A stretch of 64,000 nt of DNA from Turnera subulata (lineage: Eukaryota; Streptophyta; Magnoliopsida; Malpighiales; Passifloraceae): assembly GCA_028386065.3 (NCBI GenBank), contig JAKUCV010003276.1, positions 62,001 to 126,000 on the forward strand. Direction: 5' to 3'. The number at the start of each line of letters is the position of its first letter. Within the stretch, counting starts at the first letter, position 1. A model generated the notes under the pieces. That model did not search any database, was not told the origin of the DNA, and saw only the letters and a list, made by a program, of their open reading frames with translations. The translations under genes and the position numbers were made by a program. Shown here one piece after another: positions 1 to 11,877 of this stretch.

Positions 1-1174
1 GGAGATTCGGGAGAAAAAAAAGGAAAGAACGCACAAAACCGGGAAGGCCTGGCGGTCATCCCAGGATGACAGCCAGGCCATGGTGGTCTTGTGACAATGA
101 ACGCCGGCCATGGCTGTCATCCAAGCCATGACCACCGGCCATGGCGGTCATAAGTGCCCAGGATCCCCGAAAATCTTCGATTTTGATCCTTTTTCGATCC
201 TACGCGGTTTTGGACCAGATTTTCGGGCATAATCTTCACCATTAAGCAGGTCCATGCCTCTAGGCTTCCTGGAGTACTATAAATAGGACCCCTAACACAC
301 ATTTCAAATGGGGGGGACAATATTCCACACATAGACACCCACAAGCTTTGAAGTGCTTGGAGAAACTCTACTTCTCCAAGCTTAGAAACACATTCTTAGG
401 CAGAAACTCTGGTGGAATACCGTGGAAAGCATCAAGAAAGGAGCCAGTAGCAGTAGTAGATCAACAGGAGAGGAGGAAGGAGTCGGATTCAAGCAAATCG
501 GTGGAGAATAAGTGCTAAACCCGAGGAGAAGAGCCCAGTGCAGGCAGTCTCAGTCTTTTGGCCATTCCTCGAGCTATAGACATTGGTTTACTGCTATTTT
601 TGTGTCTCTGGAAAGTAAGGAGTAGTTCTACAACTTTTCTGTTCAAGTCAGACGCCGATTCGATCTCCTTCTGTCCCGAATTCTCTGGTGAAGTTCTGCC
701 CAAATTCTATTGCGGGAGTGGCAAGCGCATAGGAGCGAGAGGAGAGCTACAAGAGGTAACTCGTTCTGATTCTATTGATCAATTACTGTTATGACATCAT
801 GATAATAATGCTTTTGATGATGTGATTTCTGTGATGTCATGACAAGAACTACGTGGGCTTTGAACCCGGTCGCCGGGGTACGTAGGTGGTCTCTAGTGGT
901 GGAGACTCAAGCCCAAATGTTTTATTTTTCCTTCTTCTCCTACCCCTCCAATTTAATTTCGTTATGTTATGTGATTTGTTTCCACACAATACACACTTGC
1001 ACAAGGCACATATTTCTTATCAATTGCACAAAGTTTTGACCCAACACGGATGGGTACCTAACACTTTCCCATCCGTGACGAACCCCCGATCCCATATCCT
1101 TGCTTCGCCATGATCAGTTGCCTAAGGAGTCATTAAAGGGTTTTTCCCAAATTTTGTCCCTAATAAAATTTAGG
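1..1174 (+). mobile_element. LTR of a Tat-like Ty3/gypsy retrotransposon, left end outside window
   Basis: This reads as a plus-strand LTR. A TATA box (ctataaatag, 277-286) follows a GC-rich U3 containing repeated ccatgg-centred motifs. A U5-like stretch (about 860-905) has the 'cgccggggtacgtaggtgg' type signature common in plant gypsy LTRs. At 1175 it runs into tggcgactcc, the first ten bases of the primer-binding site usual for Tat/Ogre-type elements. No gag or pol of this element follows: within about 90 bp the sequence becomes minus-strand Athila protease. It is therefore a truncated element or LTR remnant. The start of the LTR lies before the window, so its length and TSD are unknown. 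The family call is from signature motifs only. Confidence 0.65.
277..286 (+). promoter_or_regulatory. TATA box of the Tat-like LTR
   Basis: The string ctataaatag lies at the U3/R transition of the first LTR, followed about 25-30 bp on by the likely transcript start region. The match to the plant TATA consensus is perfect. Confidence 0.6.
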
Positions 1175-1266
1175 TGGCGACTCCATTGATATAGGATTAA
1201 CCCGAGGCTGAAGGTGAAAGGAATAGGTGAATAGGCCCATGTGATTTTGGGTCGGGTATTAACAGC
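1175..1266 (+). other. Primer-binding-site remnant and junction to block A
   Basis: tggcgactcc (1175-1184) matches the start of the Tat-type primer-binding site, after which the match decays. The next 80 bp have no counterpart in block B. Homology to block B begins at about 1267 (tgcgaggggtgtac), so this is the left breakpoint of the duplicated block, or the point where the Tat-like element truncated it. Confidence 0.5.
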
Positions 1267-1860
1267 TGCGAGGGGTGTACAATTGGAGTAGTGGATAGTA
1301 GGTGAGCCAAATCTCCCTCAACAGGGTCTTCATCCTCAGGTGTCACACTATTGGCCAGACATGCCAATAATGCATCAACAGTGTTGACAGCGGGCGTTGC
1401 CTCAGCCACAATATCCTCCAAATCGTCTTCCATGATCCAAACCATATAACAGGCATTTGTGGGGACCACAGACTTCAAAGCCTTCTGCAGATTAAACTCC
1501 ACGGTCTCTTCCCCAACTCTAAGTGTCACAACATCTCGTGCATCAAGAAGCGTGCCCACTGTGGCTAGGAATGGCCTCCCTAGGATGATTTGAGTCTGAT
1601 CATCAAGCTTCATATCCATGATGACAAAGTCGCAGGGTATAAAAAACTTCCCCACTTTTACTGGAACATCCTCCAAAACACCGACAAGGTACATAAGGGA
1701 GCGGTCGGCAAGCTGCAGCACCATACGAGTAGGCTTGATCTCTCTAAAGTTCAACTGTTCTGGTGCCAACAACGGCATCAAACGGACACTGGCCCCTAAG
1801 TCACAAAGAGCTCTTTTAAAATTCTGAGTGCCAATTTCGCATGGTATAGAGATACTCCCT
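1267..1860 (-). pseudogene. Athila-type gypsy aspartic protease remnant (copy A)
   Basis: The minus-strand reading frame contains CDLGASVRLMP (about 1755-1790), the retroviral-type DxG active-site loop. It is followed by KPTRMVLQLADRS, GVLEDVPVKVG, PCDFVIMDM and IILGRPFLATVGTLLDA, the standard protease block of Athila-like Ty3/gypsy pol. The enzyme would mature the Gag-Pol polyprotein inside the virus-like particle. The frame stays open to 1197, but the part beyond 1267 is foreign junction sequence. RT, which follows protease in such elements and is present in block B, is missing here. Upstream, between 1860 and 2440, only scrambled frames remain. It is a dead fragment, more complete at the active site than copy B, which lost that part. 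Confidence 0.8.
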
Positions 1861-2659
1861 GGATCGCCCAGCTTGGGAGTGTGAATGTGGTGTTACAGCA
1901 TAGTGCTGCAGTTTGCAGTAAGAGCCACCGTTTGCTTCTCCACAGTATGCATATTGGTGAGGATTTCCTTCAGGAAATTTGCATATGCGGGCATTTGATC
2001 AATAACAGTGGTGAAGGGAATTTTCAATCAGAAGCCGCTAAGCATATCCACAAATTTTCTGTATTGATCCTCGAGTCTGCTCTTCCTATAGACCTGTAGA
2101 TACGGTAGTGGAGACTGATATGGCACTGGCAGCGGTTTCTTCTTAGGTGCAGCATCTGGTAGTGTCACTAGTTCAGACGCTGCTTCTTTGTTTCTCCTCT
2201 GAAACTGGTGCCATCGACTTTGCTGGTATAGAAGTAGGATCCAGAAGTTTCTTCCCACTCCTTAACATTACAGCATTGCACTGCTCCTTCGGGTTTGCCT
2301 CTGGCTGGCCTGACAGCCTTCCCTATGGCGGCTGCTGCTATGTGGAACGTTGGGTAATTTGGTTTTCCAACATTTTATTATGGGCCTTCAGCATGGTCAG
2401 CTCCTTATAAATCCTAAACTGTCCTTCCAATATCAGTTTCATCATGGCCACCATCTCGTTTGATCCCCCTTGCTGTCCACCTTACCGCTACTGTGGTTGC
2501 CCCTGCCGCTGATAACCATAATTGGAATTTTGCCGCCACCCTTGATTATATCCCTGACTTTAGTTATTGTAGGGCTGATTTGGACGGCGGTCGATGAAAT
2601 TTGGCTCCTCAGAATTGTTCTCCGGATACTCGATAAAGGAATGAGGGCTACTGCAAACT

Positions 2660-3670
2660 TCACAAACAAGATATTGGGTGGCGGGCTGAACCTGTGCAAC
2701 TGGTTGAACGATCTTGGTTGACTAATCCTTGAGCTTCCAGATTGGTAGTTTTGTCAACCTGATACACACCCTTAGCACCGCGGCGTGGCTCATCATCGTT
2801 TTCCAATGTGGTCATAATACGTTTAGCATCTTCATATGGTGCAAGCTTGAACTTTCCTCCAACAACAGTGTCAAGGGCGCGCCTATTTTTAGGGAACATA
2901 GCCCTGTAAAAAATTCCCAGCAGAGCTAGTGGATAAACCATGTGAGTTGGGCAGTGCTGGATCAAATCTAGGAATCTTTCCCAAGCTTCCACCAATGTTT
3001 CCTCGTAGTTCTGCTTGAAGCTGCAGTTCTTACTGCGAAGCTCATCCATCTTAGTGTCAGGGAAGTACTTCTTCAGAAATGCTTCCTCCATTGGCGCCCA
3101 AGTAGTAATGTTACCCGCTGACAGTGTCTTCAGCCAGGGTTTTGCTCCATCTCTGTGGGAGAATTTGAACAAATGTAACTTCTTGGCATCCTCAGGGCAC
3201 CCATGTATTCTGATGGTGTTGCATATTTTGCAAGAACTCCTACAGGTGAAGGTTCGGGTCCTCCAGTGCCGTCCCACAAAACTGCTTTTGCTGCACCATT
3301 TGAATAAGATTAGTTTTAAGCTCAAAAGGGTCAGCAATATTCAGAGGTGCAATGGCTCCAGTACGAGTGACATGGCGGGGCCGCATAAGCTGATGGATGG
3401 GCAGGTTGGGAATGTTGGCAAAAAGATCCATGAACTGTTCCTCAGCAGCGTGTTGTTGCTCCTGTCGCTGGTGATTAGGCCGCGAAGGAACAAACCCTGG
3501 CCCTTGGTTGATGATGTTGCCATCGGCATGACGAGCCAAGTTATCCTAGCCCCTGGGAGGATCGATTTCAGCCATTGTTGCTGCCTCTTCAGTCTTCTTT
3601 GTTTTCTGCTTCCTTTCTTTCTTGCGGTTCGCCCTAGCAGTGCCTTCAATGTCAGGAATGTAGACAAGTT
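2660..3670 (-). pseudogene. Athila-type gypsy gag remnant (copy A)
   Basis: Overlapping minus-strand frames spell an Athila-like retrotransposon Gag: an N-terminal part with NIINQGPGFVPSRP (about 3500) and PFELKTNLIQMVQQKQF (about 3290), then CNTIRIHGCPEDAKKLHLFKFS and KPWLKTLSAGNITTWAPMEE, then LVEAWERFLDLIQHCPTHM, matching the retrotrans_gag pattern. The frame changes near 3330-3240 and there is a stop in the N-terminal part, so no continuous Gag can be made. Gag would form the particle shell. The CACTA element lies about 130 bp beyond the expected start. The 1860-2660 stretch continues the degraded Gag-to-protease linker, with no domain I can recognise. Confidence 0.8.
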
Positions 3671-3839
3671 CGGGTTGTTGACTCCTGGCACTGCTGGAGA
3701 CACAGCAGCATCGCTGTTGGCATGTGGCAGCATTGCTATCGGCAAACTGTCACAAGAAAACAGAGAAATTAGTAAACAAAGAAAGCCTAACCAATCAAAA
3801 TCACTACACAAAAATGCATGTTTGTGGAGGTTTGTTTGA

Positions 3840-4300
3840 TCAATTTGCAGAGGTTTTGACCCCCGCAAATTGATTTTGCTGCAATTTACAGAGGTTTCAA
3901 AAACCCCCGCTGTTATCACTCCCACAAACAATTTGCAGGGGTCGTTAAGGTGACCTCTGCAACACCCCCCACAAATTAAAAAATTAATTTGCGGGGGTTA
4001 TATCGCCCGCCGAACTATGACCTCCAATCCCCCGCAAATTCACGTGATATCGATGAATACCATGGCACCTTAACCCCCGCAAATTGACCGCCCTTTTTGG
4101 TACTGACCGCCGCGATTTGGGTTTCAACCCCCGCAATTGGATTCCTAAATTCATGATGCCCCCTGCAATTTGAAGGTCAACCCCCGCTATTTGAAGCTCA
4201 ACCTCCGCAATTTGATCCCCCGATTTCGTATTAACCCCTGCAATTCGAGTTTCAACCCCCGCAATTTGATCCTTATTTTCCTACTGCCCCCCGAAATTTG
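3840..4300. repeat. Left subterminal repeat array of the CACTA element
   Basis: More than a dozen imperfect copies of a C-rich motif (core acccccgcaa, often followed by attt or attg) occur in this 460-bp stretch. A smaller set in both orientations lies at the right end (about 8540-8705). In known CACTA elements such arrays bind the TnpA-type protein. Confidence 0.75.
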
Positions 4301-5471
4301 GTTGGCCATTTTAAGTTTATATTTCAGTTGTAGTACGTAAATTGAAAGAAGGTAATAAACATTTGATTAATCATATAAATCATAAGACAAAAGTTCAAGC
4401 ATTCATAGGCATACATATATACGTAACATGAGAATTTAAGCATTCCTAGTAGGTAATCATAAACACAAAATGAGTTATTGTCATACTCATTAATTACATA
4501 AAAGTACTTTAACAAAATAAAAAATGTTCAAGCTTCTTCTTGGTGGCTCGGGATGCACGTGCTACCATGTGATGTTCTTCTACCATCAACCGGAGTGAAG
4601 GACTACTATGTTCATCATTTACCTACAATCACAGAAATTACAATTCAGCAATCCGTTATGAAGTTTTGGGAGAGAGATATAGAAAGTTTCAGACTAACAA
4701 ATTTCACCATATCCACAGAATAATAACAATGACAGCAGCAGCAGCATTGCAAAAGCAACAGTGACAGCCTTAAAATAAACTAAAAAACAACTTATTCCTA
4801 AAGGAGAAAGATAAAAGTCATCCAGAATCAAAGCGCCCTAAGATAATTGGAAAAGGGAATGAACTCAGACGTTTACAATCAGAAAGAACATTAGCAACAC
4901 CAAACTGAAAGAGCATTCAGAATGCCATTTGGTTATCATAAACAGTGGAGGGGGCAGTAAAAGTGAGAAGCTCATCCAGCAGCAGAAAAGTCTTAATGAA
5001 GGCAGCACACTTTGCGGTGAAAATACAATGAAACTCAACTACAATGGCTCAACAGAATAGGAGGTGGGCATCAGTTTGAGCAACAATCATATAATAAACA
5101 TAAATGCTGGGAGGCAAGACTCTTTTGGAAGCAACAACAACTTTAGTAAAGTCATAAGCCAATGGTGACTCTTAATGAAGTAAATACAGCGCAAAATATA
5201 CATCAGGAGCAAGTTTCAGTAGCATCAAAACGATGGCCTAATTTGTCAGTGAAAGAAACCTATTGGATTAGGATCAACAATTAGAGGGGTCAGGTTAACA
5301 TTATCCTGGTTTATAATAAACTGCAATTTTCACTAATTCCTGAAAGGAAGGATGACCATATTCACCATAGCTCAGCAGGAATTCACAAAATAACCTCCCC
5401 ACAGACATCCTCAACACACACAGCAAGAAGAAAGCACATAAAAATATTTCATAGAATATTGTGGATTTTAC

Positions 5472-6000
5472 CTCTGTAAGTTGAGCAGGCAATACTCCAG
5501 CAAGTTCATTAGGCACCCTCCCATCCATTGCTATAAAATATGACTTCAATCCATTCACAAGTCCAATACAAGTAAGCTCAAGCTGCTTGTATTTCTCTTG
5601 GAATTCAGTATAGGATGAAGAAACAATTTCAACACTAGTGCTTGTACTGGCCTGAAACCTTGTACGCTTGAAAGAAGTAGACGGAATAGCACCAATTCCT
5701 AAGCACCGAACCCTTTCTAAGTGTTCCTTTCCTAGAATCTTAGCAACAGCATCATCAGACCCAACTATCGACTCATCAGCAGTGCTTTGAGTTAAAGCAG
5801 TCTCAAGTTATTCCTATATAGAACAAGAGGATTAGTTTTCATCAAAGGAAATTGCAGTAATGGTAGAAATTCAACTAATATGCAAACTAGTAATCATAAA
5901 TGCATATTACTTACACAGATTTCTTTAGCCGAATCAACATAGGATCCATCTTTTTTCTCATATGTAGCTAGATAAATGCTTCTTTCCTGGGAACTAGATT
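5472..6000 (-). pseudogene. Ptta/En/Spm (Transposase_24-like) C-terminal remnant, copy A
   Basis: Two minus-strand exons can be read. Exon 1 (about 6000-5915) gives LATYEKKDGSYVDSAKEIC, the 'T..KDGsfVD.rA..iy' signature of plant Ptta/En/Spm transposase-associated proteins. It ends at a good donor (gtaagt, 5914-5909). Exon 2 (5813-5472), after an acceptor tatatag, gives DAVAKILGKEHLERVRCLGIGA, matching the 'lGkdh.GrvRg.G' signature. It then gives a coiled-coil-like segment (YTEFQEKYKQLELTCIGLVNGLKSYF) before another donor. This family acts with the CACTA transposase at the element ends. The N-terminal part and the main catalytic transposase are absent, so I read it as a relic. The splice sites are inferred from sequence alone. 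Confidence 0.6.
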
Positions 6001-8750
6001 ATTGTTATCTGCAATTGTGAGGCGACGAAAGATTATTGTTACTCTCAAAACCAAAGTATAGACAAGTCATGGTTTTGGAGTTTTGAGGGTAGCAAAATTG
6101 TTCGGGGCATGGATTTTCCTAAGGTGGACACGAAACGGGTTATGTACAATATCAGGACTAGAAACTATGTAGGAATTGCAGGATTGCGATTGTTAATGGG
6201 TACTATCAGTCTGTGTCTATTGAAAAAGAGAGTGAAATATTAGAGAGATAGAGAGCGAGGTGAGCATATAGTAAAGTAAGGGAGTTTGGTGTGGTATGTT
6301 ATGGAGGTGGTGAATGGGTTTATATATACACACAAAGTGAAGTGCACATGAAGAGAAAAAAAAAAAGAGGAAAGTTTCACGTAAACGAGGAGATGTAAAT
6401 TTCTGGTTTTTTTTAATTACAAATGAGAGGAGAGGAGAGGACTGATTTAATTAAAAATGCAGTTTAGTATGGCAGATTTTGTAAGAAGAAAAGCATGCAT
6501 TATTGGTGTGTAATGCACGAGGGGCAACAGCAAATTTTTGTTCTGTCCAGAGGCTCAAACCTGTGACAATACAAATTCCACAGTTCATATTATTGAAGTT
6601 CTGTCACAGTGACAATCATCGCAAGAACCATATTATTGGACATAAATTTGCAGACTTTATGCAGAGTGGCATAGTCCATCATGCAAAATGCAGGGCTTCT
6701 ACCATATTCTGAAGTAGTAGAGTCAAGAAAGAGACAAAAAGCGACACATAAAGTTGGCTCAATTATTTTCGGTTCACTCTACGACCAATAGTGCAGTAGC
6801 TTGGATAGAAAGAAAAAAAAAAAGAAAGAGAGAGAAAAAGGTCTCTAACAGGGCCTACTATGCAGACATCATGTGACTAAATAGAAGAACATCATCAAGT
6901 TGAACTTATATCACTCTACATATTATAAGTTGATCAGTGCATAAATCTATGGAGTTAGTCTGCACAAGGATCCGCTGATGGTCGGGCTGCTACATGACTC
7001 TATCATGAGCAAGAACATTTCATTATCAAAACAAAATGGCAAGTGACTTGTAATTCAACTATCTTGACTGCATTTTCACCAGGAAAAAAAGAAACTAACT
7101 TTGCTGTATCAGCTTATATATAACAATGAACAATAACTTTTAAAAACTGTTTACAAGCAGTTTTTTAGTAGATAACGAGTGAGGAGGATGGGAAACTAAA
7201 TACCACAGAAGTGGCAATTCAAGAAAACTAATATCGTACTAAGAGTGATGTAACCCGATGGAACCCTTTGTTAGTGACTGGTTTTTGGGGGTTATTTTGA
7301 CCATTAAAACCAAATTACAATTCAGAAAAAAGCCAATCCAAAAATTGCAGCATTGGAAAGTTAAGGGAACAGTGTAAGAAACACAAGAAATATACAATTA
7401 TAACCACCGTGATTTAAAGCAAATACAAGTCCTGGGCTCAAAGGTGTGAAATCCGGGTAAGCAAATACAATTATAGCAATCACAAAAGTCTTTTGTTCTC
7501 GGGTCAATTTGTATGTCCACTACAGAAATTTAATAGAAACAATAACAAGTTAATTATCAGTGTGATTACTGCTGCTGCCTACCTAAGGAAAGAAAAAAAA
7601 AAGAAAAATAAAGAGAAAAAGAGACCTTAAATTGAAAGACAATTACTAGAAGTGATTTTGGTTTGAAAGACCTACCAATACGACTGAGTTTTCTTTGAGT
7701 TCGGATTCGGTGTGTGTTATGATTATAGTATGACACTGAGGGAATTTCAGAGAAGAGAAATTGAAGAAGAGAAGAACAGAGTTGAGAGAATTCGAGAATT
7801 AAAGGAAGAGAGACTGTTTGGCAACCAATCTGTTTTTTTCCGTTACTTTTCTGATACAAACAATAGTAGTCTTATATGCTGAACAATTCCTAACGATTCC
7901 TACTATCTAAAATAGCAAACACGTGGTTTACCCACTAAGAAGCTAACACGTGTACTAAACCAACTAACACAATACAATTTCGAATATTGAATGACACACA
8001 CACAATACTGTATGACTTGTCTCCTATTTTAATGCCTAACAGTGTGTCCCCAAGTATTGTTGTCGTCACGATGGGTGCCGACGAAGGAGAGGAAGAGAGA
8101 GTGAAGTGGAAGAGGAATAGGAAGACAAAGAGGGAATCGAAGACGAAGAAGATGAAAACAAAAGCGAAAGGAGAGAGAGAGCAGGTATGCCGATGGTAAG
8201 TTAAAACAAAAAGAGGGGGTAGAGAGACGGGAGACGACAACGAGAGAGGTGGGAGAGAAGAGTTCGGTCGGGTTTGAGAGAAGAATTAGGGATTTTGAAT
8301 TTGGGTAGAACTAGGGATTTTGAGTTTTGGAAGAATTAGGGGTTTTGTCTTAGGTTTGTTTTTGGGTAATGAGGGAAATTTTCCCGCTGATGATGCTTAT
8401 CAGTGCGGGAAACAATTTTTTTTGGCAACTTAGTGAGGGGCACAATTTGTGAGGGTTGATTTGGTCCCTGCAAATTGAAGGATTTCTTCTTTTTCCAACA
8501 TTAAAAACAAGTAGCATCGACTTACTCTCCGTAAAATCAATAATAACCCCCGCAGATGTGAATCAATTTGCGGGGTTAAATGACGCCCTCCGTAAAATCA
8601 ATAACAACCCCCGCAATGTGAATCAATTTGTGGGGGTTGAATGGAGTACCGCAATTAATAACAATAGCGGGGGCTTTTCCTGACCTCCGCAAATAAACCC
8701 CCGCAAAAGCCACCTTTTTAGTGAATACTAAGTAGTATTATTTAGCACAG

Positions 8751-8768
8751 TCCCCGTTAACGGCGCCA
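8751..8768 (-). other. Athila primer-binding site, tRNA-Asp type (copy A)
   Basis: Read on the minus strand it is TGGCGCCGTTAACGGGGA. The Athila/tRNA-Asp site is TGGCGCCGTTGCCGGGGA, so this copy carries two changes in the middle. It fixes the orientation (minus) of the Athila element and shows the LTR to its right is the 5' LTR. Confidence 0.75.
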
Positions 8769-8773
8769 AAAAC

Positions 8774-10020
8774 TTGTTCGTCGCGAAACGTGCTGCAGGT
8801 GTACAGCGTTGCTGTAGTAAACGTGGTCGAATCATAGGGATTGGAAAATAACACTGTCCTTAGCACTTCTCAATTGAGAGCAGTGTTTGTGATTAATAAA
8901 CTATTTAAACGAAAAAAAGTGTAAATAAAGTCGACAATAAATAAAGACAGAGTAAATCGACTGGGGTTGAGTTCTGAAGGTAGAAAACGGAGTGATGGGT
9001 GACCTAGGTTCTCCGGGGTTCACTACAGCGTCGCTATCGGACTACTATCCATTGTTCTGATGCTTTAACTCACCTACCTTTGAAGGGCAACCTGACCTAA
9101 AGTGCTTATGACTACTCACACGTGTAGAAATAAACCTACCCTAGTTCTGAACAACCCGCTTACGCCAGTGAAGCTCTTTCCCAGGGAGCAGTGTCGCTGT
9201 GTCGGGCGTTGTTATCCTCAACTAACCCTAAAATCTCTCTCGACGATCAGTAGGGGTAGAGATTTGATATAAAACGTTTTGAGTTCCTAGCTTCACCACT
9301 AGGTCCTTCACTAAGGCGTCTAAAGTAGTGTTTGAGGGTGATCAAGCGGTAGACACTATTAAGCTCTCTATATCAAATCAAGGTAAAAACAAATCAAAGA
9401 AAACCAGAAACTTAATTATAAATCATAACATGAATTTGTAGCTATATCCCTTGAACGTAGATAGAAGATTTAGTTCATGGAGAAATATAAAAACATAGTG
9501 AATAATCTAAACGTGGTTGTCAACATGACAAAAATAATAACCTAGAAAATCATTTTTCTTCAGCCTTCAACTCTCTCTTATGCCGACTTCTTGCTGGTAT
9601 CTCCAGGTCTGTCCTACGGTTTTTATCTCTTCTCTATTTATATCTCAAGTCTTCAATTAAAACCCTAAGTCTTGCTGAATAAGTAGTCTTCATAAAAGTG
9701 GCAGAAATAAACTCTTTTCCATTAAAGGAAGCGTCCAAGTGCACTAGCTTCAAGCTCCTAGAATATAGGAGAAATTCGTCAAAAATAGAGTCCTGATTCG
9801 AAGCTTCATGCCGACAGCGTCGCTGTTGATAGTCTTGACCATTTGTACTAACAGCGGCGCTGTTGAACCAAAATTCGCCAAATAAACTCCAAATTTCACC
9901 AAAATGCACCTGAAGGCAACCAAGGGTAAGGAAAAGTATTTTTGATGGTAAAATAAGTGATTTGATACCTAAATGCAAGAATAATGATGAATGCAAGGCT
10001 AAAAGATGACAATGCATTCT
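8774..10020 (-). mobile_element. 5' LTR of the Athila-type element (copy A)
   Basis: It lies directly beyond the primer-binding site, starting (plus coordinates) with tgttcgtcgcgaaacg and ending near the aatgca at about 10015. On the minus strand a TATA box (atataaatag, 9643-9634) splits it into a U3 of about 380 bp and an R-U5 of about 860 bp. The minus-strand open frame at 9634-10017 covers U3 and has no recognisable domain. Compared with block B it lacks about 43 bp near 8873, bounded by caattga repeats. The exact outer end is uncertain because the LARD LTR begins at once. Confidence 0.7.
9634..9643 (-). promoter_or_regulatory. TATA box of the Athila LTR (copy A)
   Basis: atataaatag on the minus strand, placed so that transcription would run toward the primer site at 8768 and the gag remnant. 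Confidence 0.55.
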
Positions 10021-10044
10021 GTAAAATATACATAAATTTCTTGC

Positions 10045-10432
10045 CTATCATGCGGAAGAATTAAATTGAATAAAAAAGAAAACTTATCTGTTTCTATTAG
10101 AATGGAGACCATGAATTCTCTGGATCAGTCGTTCCTATGGATCATCAGCGTGACGATGTTGGTCGGGAATTAAATCACAAGGAAGTAATCCACATACCAT
10201 AACCTAAGAACCCTAAACTGGAAAAAAGATGTGCTTTGGGAAAGAGAAGTGAGAAAGAAGAGAGAACAATACATAGAGTATCAAATCTCACGTTCTCTTC
10301 TATTTCTGTGAGGGCGGTTATAACATATAATAACCCCAAACTCTGGATTTTCCTAATAACAAAAAATTAGGGTTAGACTTGGACTTCAGCCCACTAACTC
10401 ATCATGGGTAGACCTATTAATAAAATCCTACA
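10045..10432 (-). repeat. LARD left (3') LTR, copy A
   Basis: It ends (plus strand) with taaaatcctaca, the inverse of an LTR start TGTAGGATTT, next to the polypurine tract tctcccact (10433-10441). It matches 20440-20783 with scattered changes, roughly 85-90% by eye. The outer 20-60 bp are diverged or lost. Confidence 0.7.
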
Positions 10433-11877
10433 TCTCCCACTCGCACATGATGAACAAAATCATCAATCTCTTCAACCACTTCCTGTGGACAAGTAGGTCG
10501 TGCGACCAACATACTAGTAAGAGCTCTTTATTGTACATCTGTTAAGAGTATACAATAGCTCAAGTAGAAAAATCTATTGCACATCTGTTAAAAATATACA
10601 ATAGAGTTCAAGTAGAGAAAGTATGTAAGTTCTCCAGATGCATTTAGTTGCTTTTTTAGAGAAACACAGATCTCCATTCTCTATATGTATTCACAATTAT
10701 ATTTTACTGGAAAACATAAGTGGCCACATTGCAAACACAAAGAAAAAATGCAATACTCAATTATCTTCCCTTTTACACAAAACTCTACATCTTAACTCGG
10801 CTGCTTTTCTGACATATCCCAATTAGGCCGAATCACTCATGGCCATTCAAAATACAGCCAAGATAGAAACACCAAGCTATGGTTTCAAGTAGTAGAAAAA
10901 GGTCCCTAAGGGCGCAAATGAGATCATATTTCCTACTCCTTAATTGGCCACAAAGCACACACGGTATGAATCCATGTGCCATAGTATTTTTCTCCATCCC
11001 TCATTGGAGCATATGTCATTAATAATACTGTGCAGGTATTAGTTCAAACACCCCTATTGTTTAACTTGGTTCACCACTCTACTGTTTTCCAATAGAACCC
11101 TACCTAGCTTTTGAACAGACAAGATAAATATTACTCTGTTTTATCTTCGGTCAATCATGACTGACCTCATCTTGAACAATATCAAGGCGACAATATGTTT
11201 TGAGTCAGGCTCTTACAGAATAAGTACTTAACTTATTCTTGACTTAAAACTATCTTTTGATGAGCATGTCACTAAGCCTCTCATCCCATCATATGCACCT
11301 AGCATATGTCCACACATGTACATAACATGTATTCTGTGTATACGAACGTTTACACAAAATGGCATTGTATAAATCCCAAGATTTATAGTGAATATAAAGT
11401 TGAGGGAAATAACAATAATAGAAAATTATTGCATTTAATTCTTACTAAACCTATTTGCTCCATTTAACTAACAAATGAGTCTTTCCAAAATAGGTTTGGT
11501 GACTTTGTACTAACATATCACCAGTAAGAGTATACTTTATATTCACTACCTTATGTGAAATGTCAATGTGTTTCTGTCTTATCATAGAACCACCAATTCC
11601 TGACATAGGAATATCACTGCATGAATGCCACAATAGATAATCAATAAGGGAACCATGCCTCATGCATTATCCCTAATGACTAAACTATTTTAGCCATACA
11701 ATTTTGTACTATAGATGATAGAATTATAGATTCAATTCCTACCATTGACAAGACCATGTTTGATAAGATGGTAAGACTACACATAGTCCAAGACCACCAC
11801 TATAGTCAACATGTATATAAGCTTTGAAGCAGAATATATCTCTTGAAAGCTTACAATATAGTTTATCATACTCTTGA
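10433..11877. other. LARD internal region, no gene
   Basis: AT-rich, stop-rich DNA with no domain in either strand. Block B has the same sequence at 46389-47897, including 68 bp (about 47202-47270) missing here near 11252. That gap is bounded by a short shared string (tctt), suggesting a small deletion in A. Confidence 0.6.

Larger units (their letters stand above)
3802..8723 (-). mobile_element. Complete CACTA (En/Spm) transposon, copy A, 4922 bp
   Basis: The left end is CACTACACAAAA and the right end is ...CTTTTTAGTG, the inverse of CACTAAAAAG. The element is flanked by a perfect 3-bp duplication, aat (3799-3801 and 8724-8726), diagnostic of CACTA transposons. Both ends carry dense subterminal repeats of the type acccccgcaaattg (about 3840-4300 and 8540-8705), the layout used by CACTA elements for transposase binding. 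Inside, only a short transposase-family remnant remains (5472-6000), so it is non-autonomous. The transposase-like frame runs on the minus strand. It sits about 30 bp inside the Athila primer site, in the leader between primer site and gag. Confidence 0.92.

Noticed and set aside
3015..3839. 274-codon plus-strand frame
   Set aside because: It lies antisense to the Athila gag remnant and has no domain of its own.
7987..8199. 70-codon basic frame in the CACTA element
   Set aside because: Encoded by a purine-rich simple-sequence stretch and disrupted in copy B.
9634..10017. 127-codon minus-strand frame, also at 45589-45972
   Set aside because: It covers the U3 part of the Athila LTR up to the TATA box; conservation reflects the duplication, and no domain is visible.
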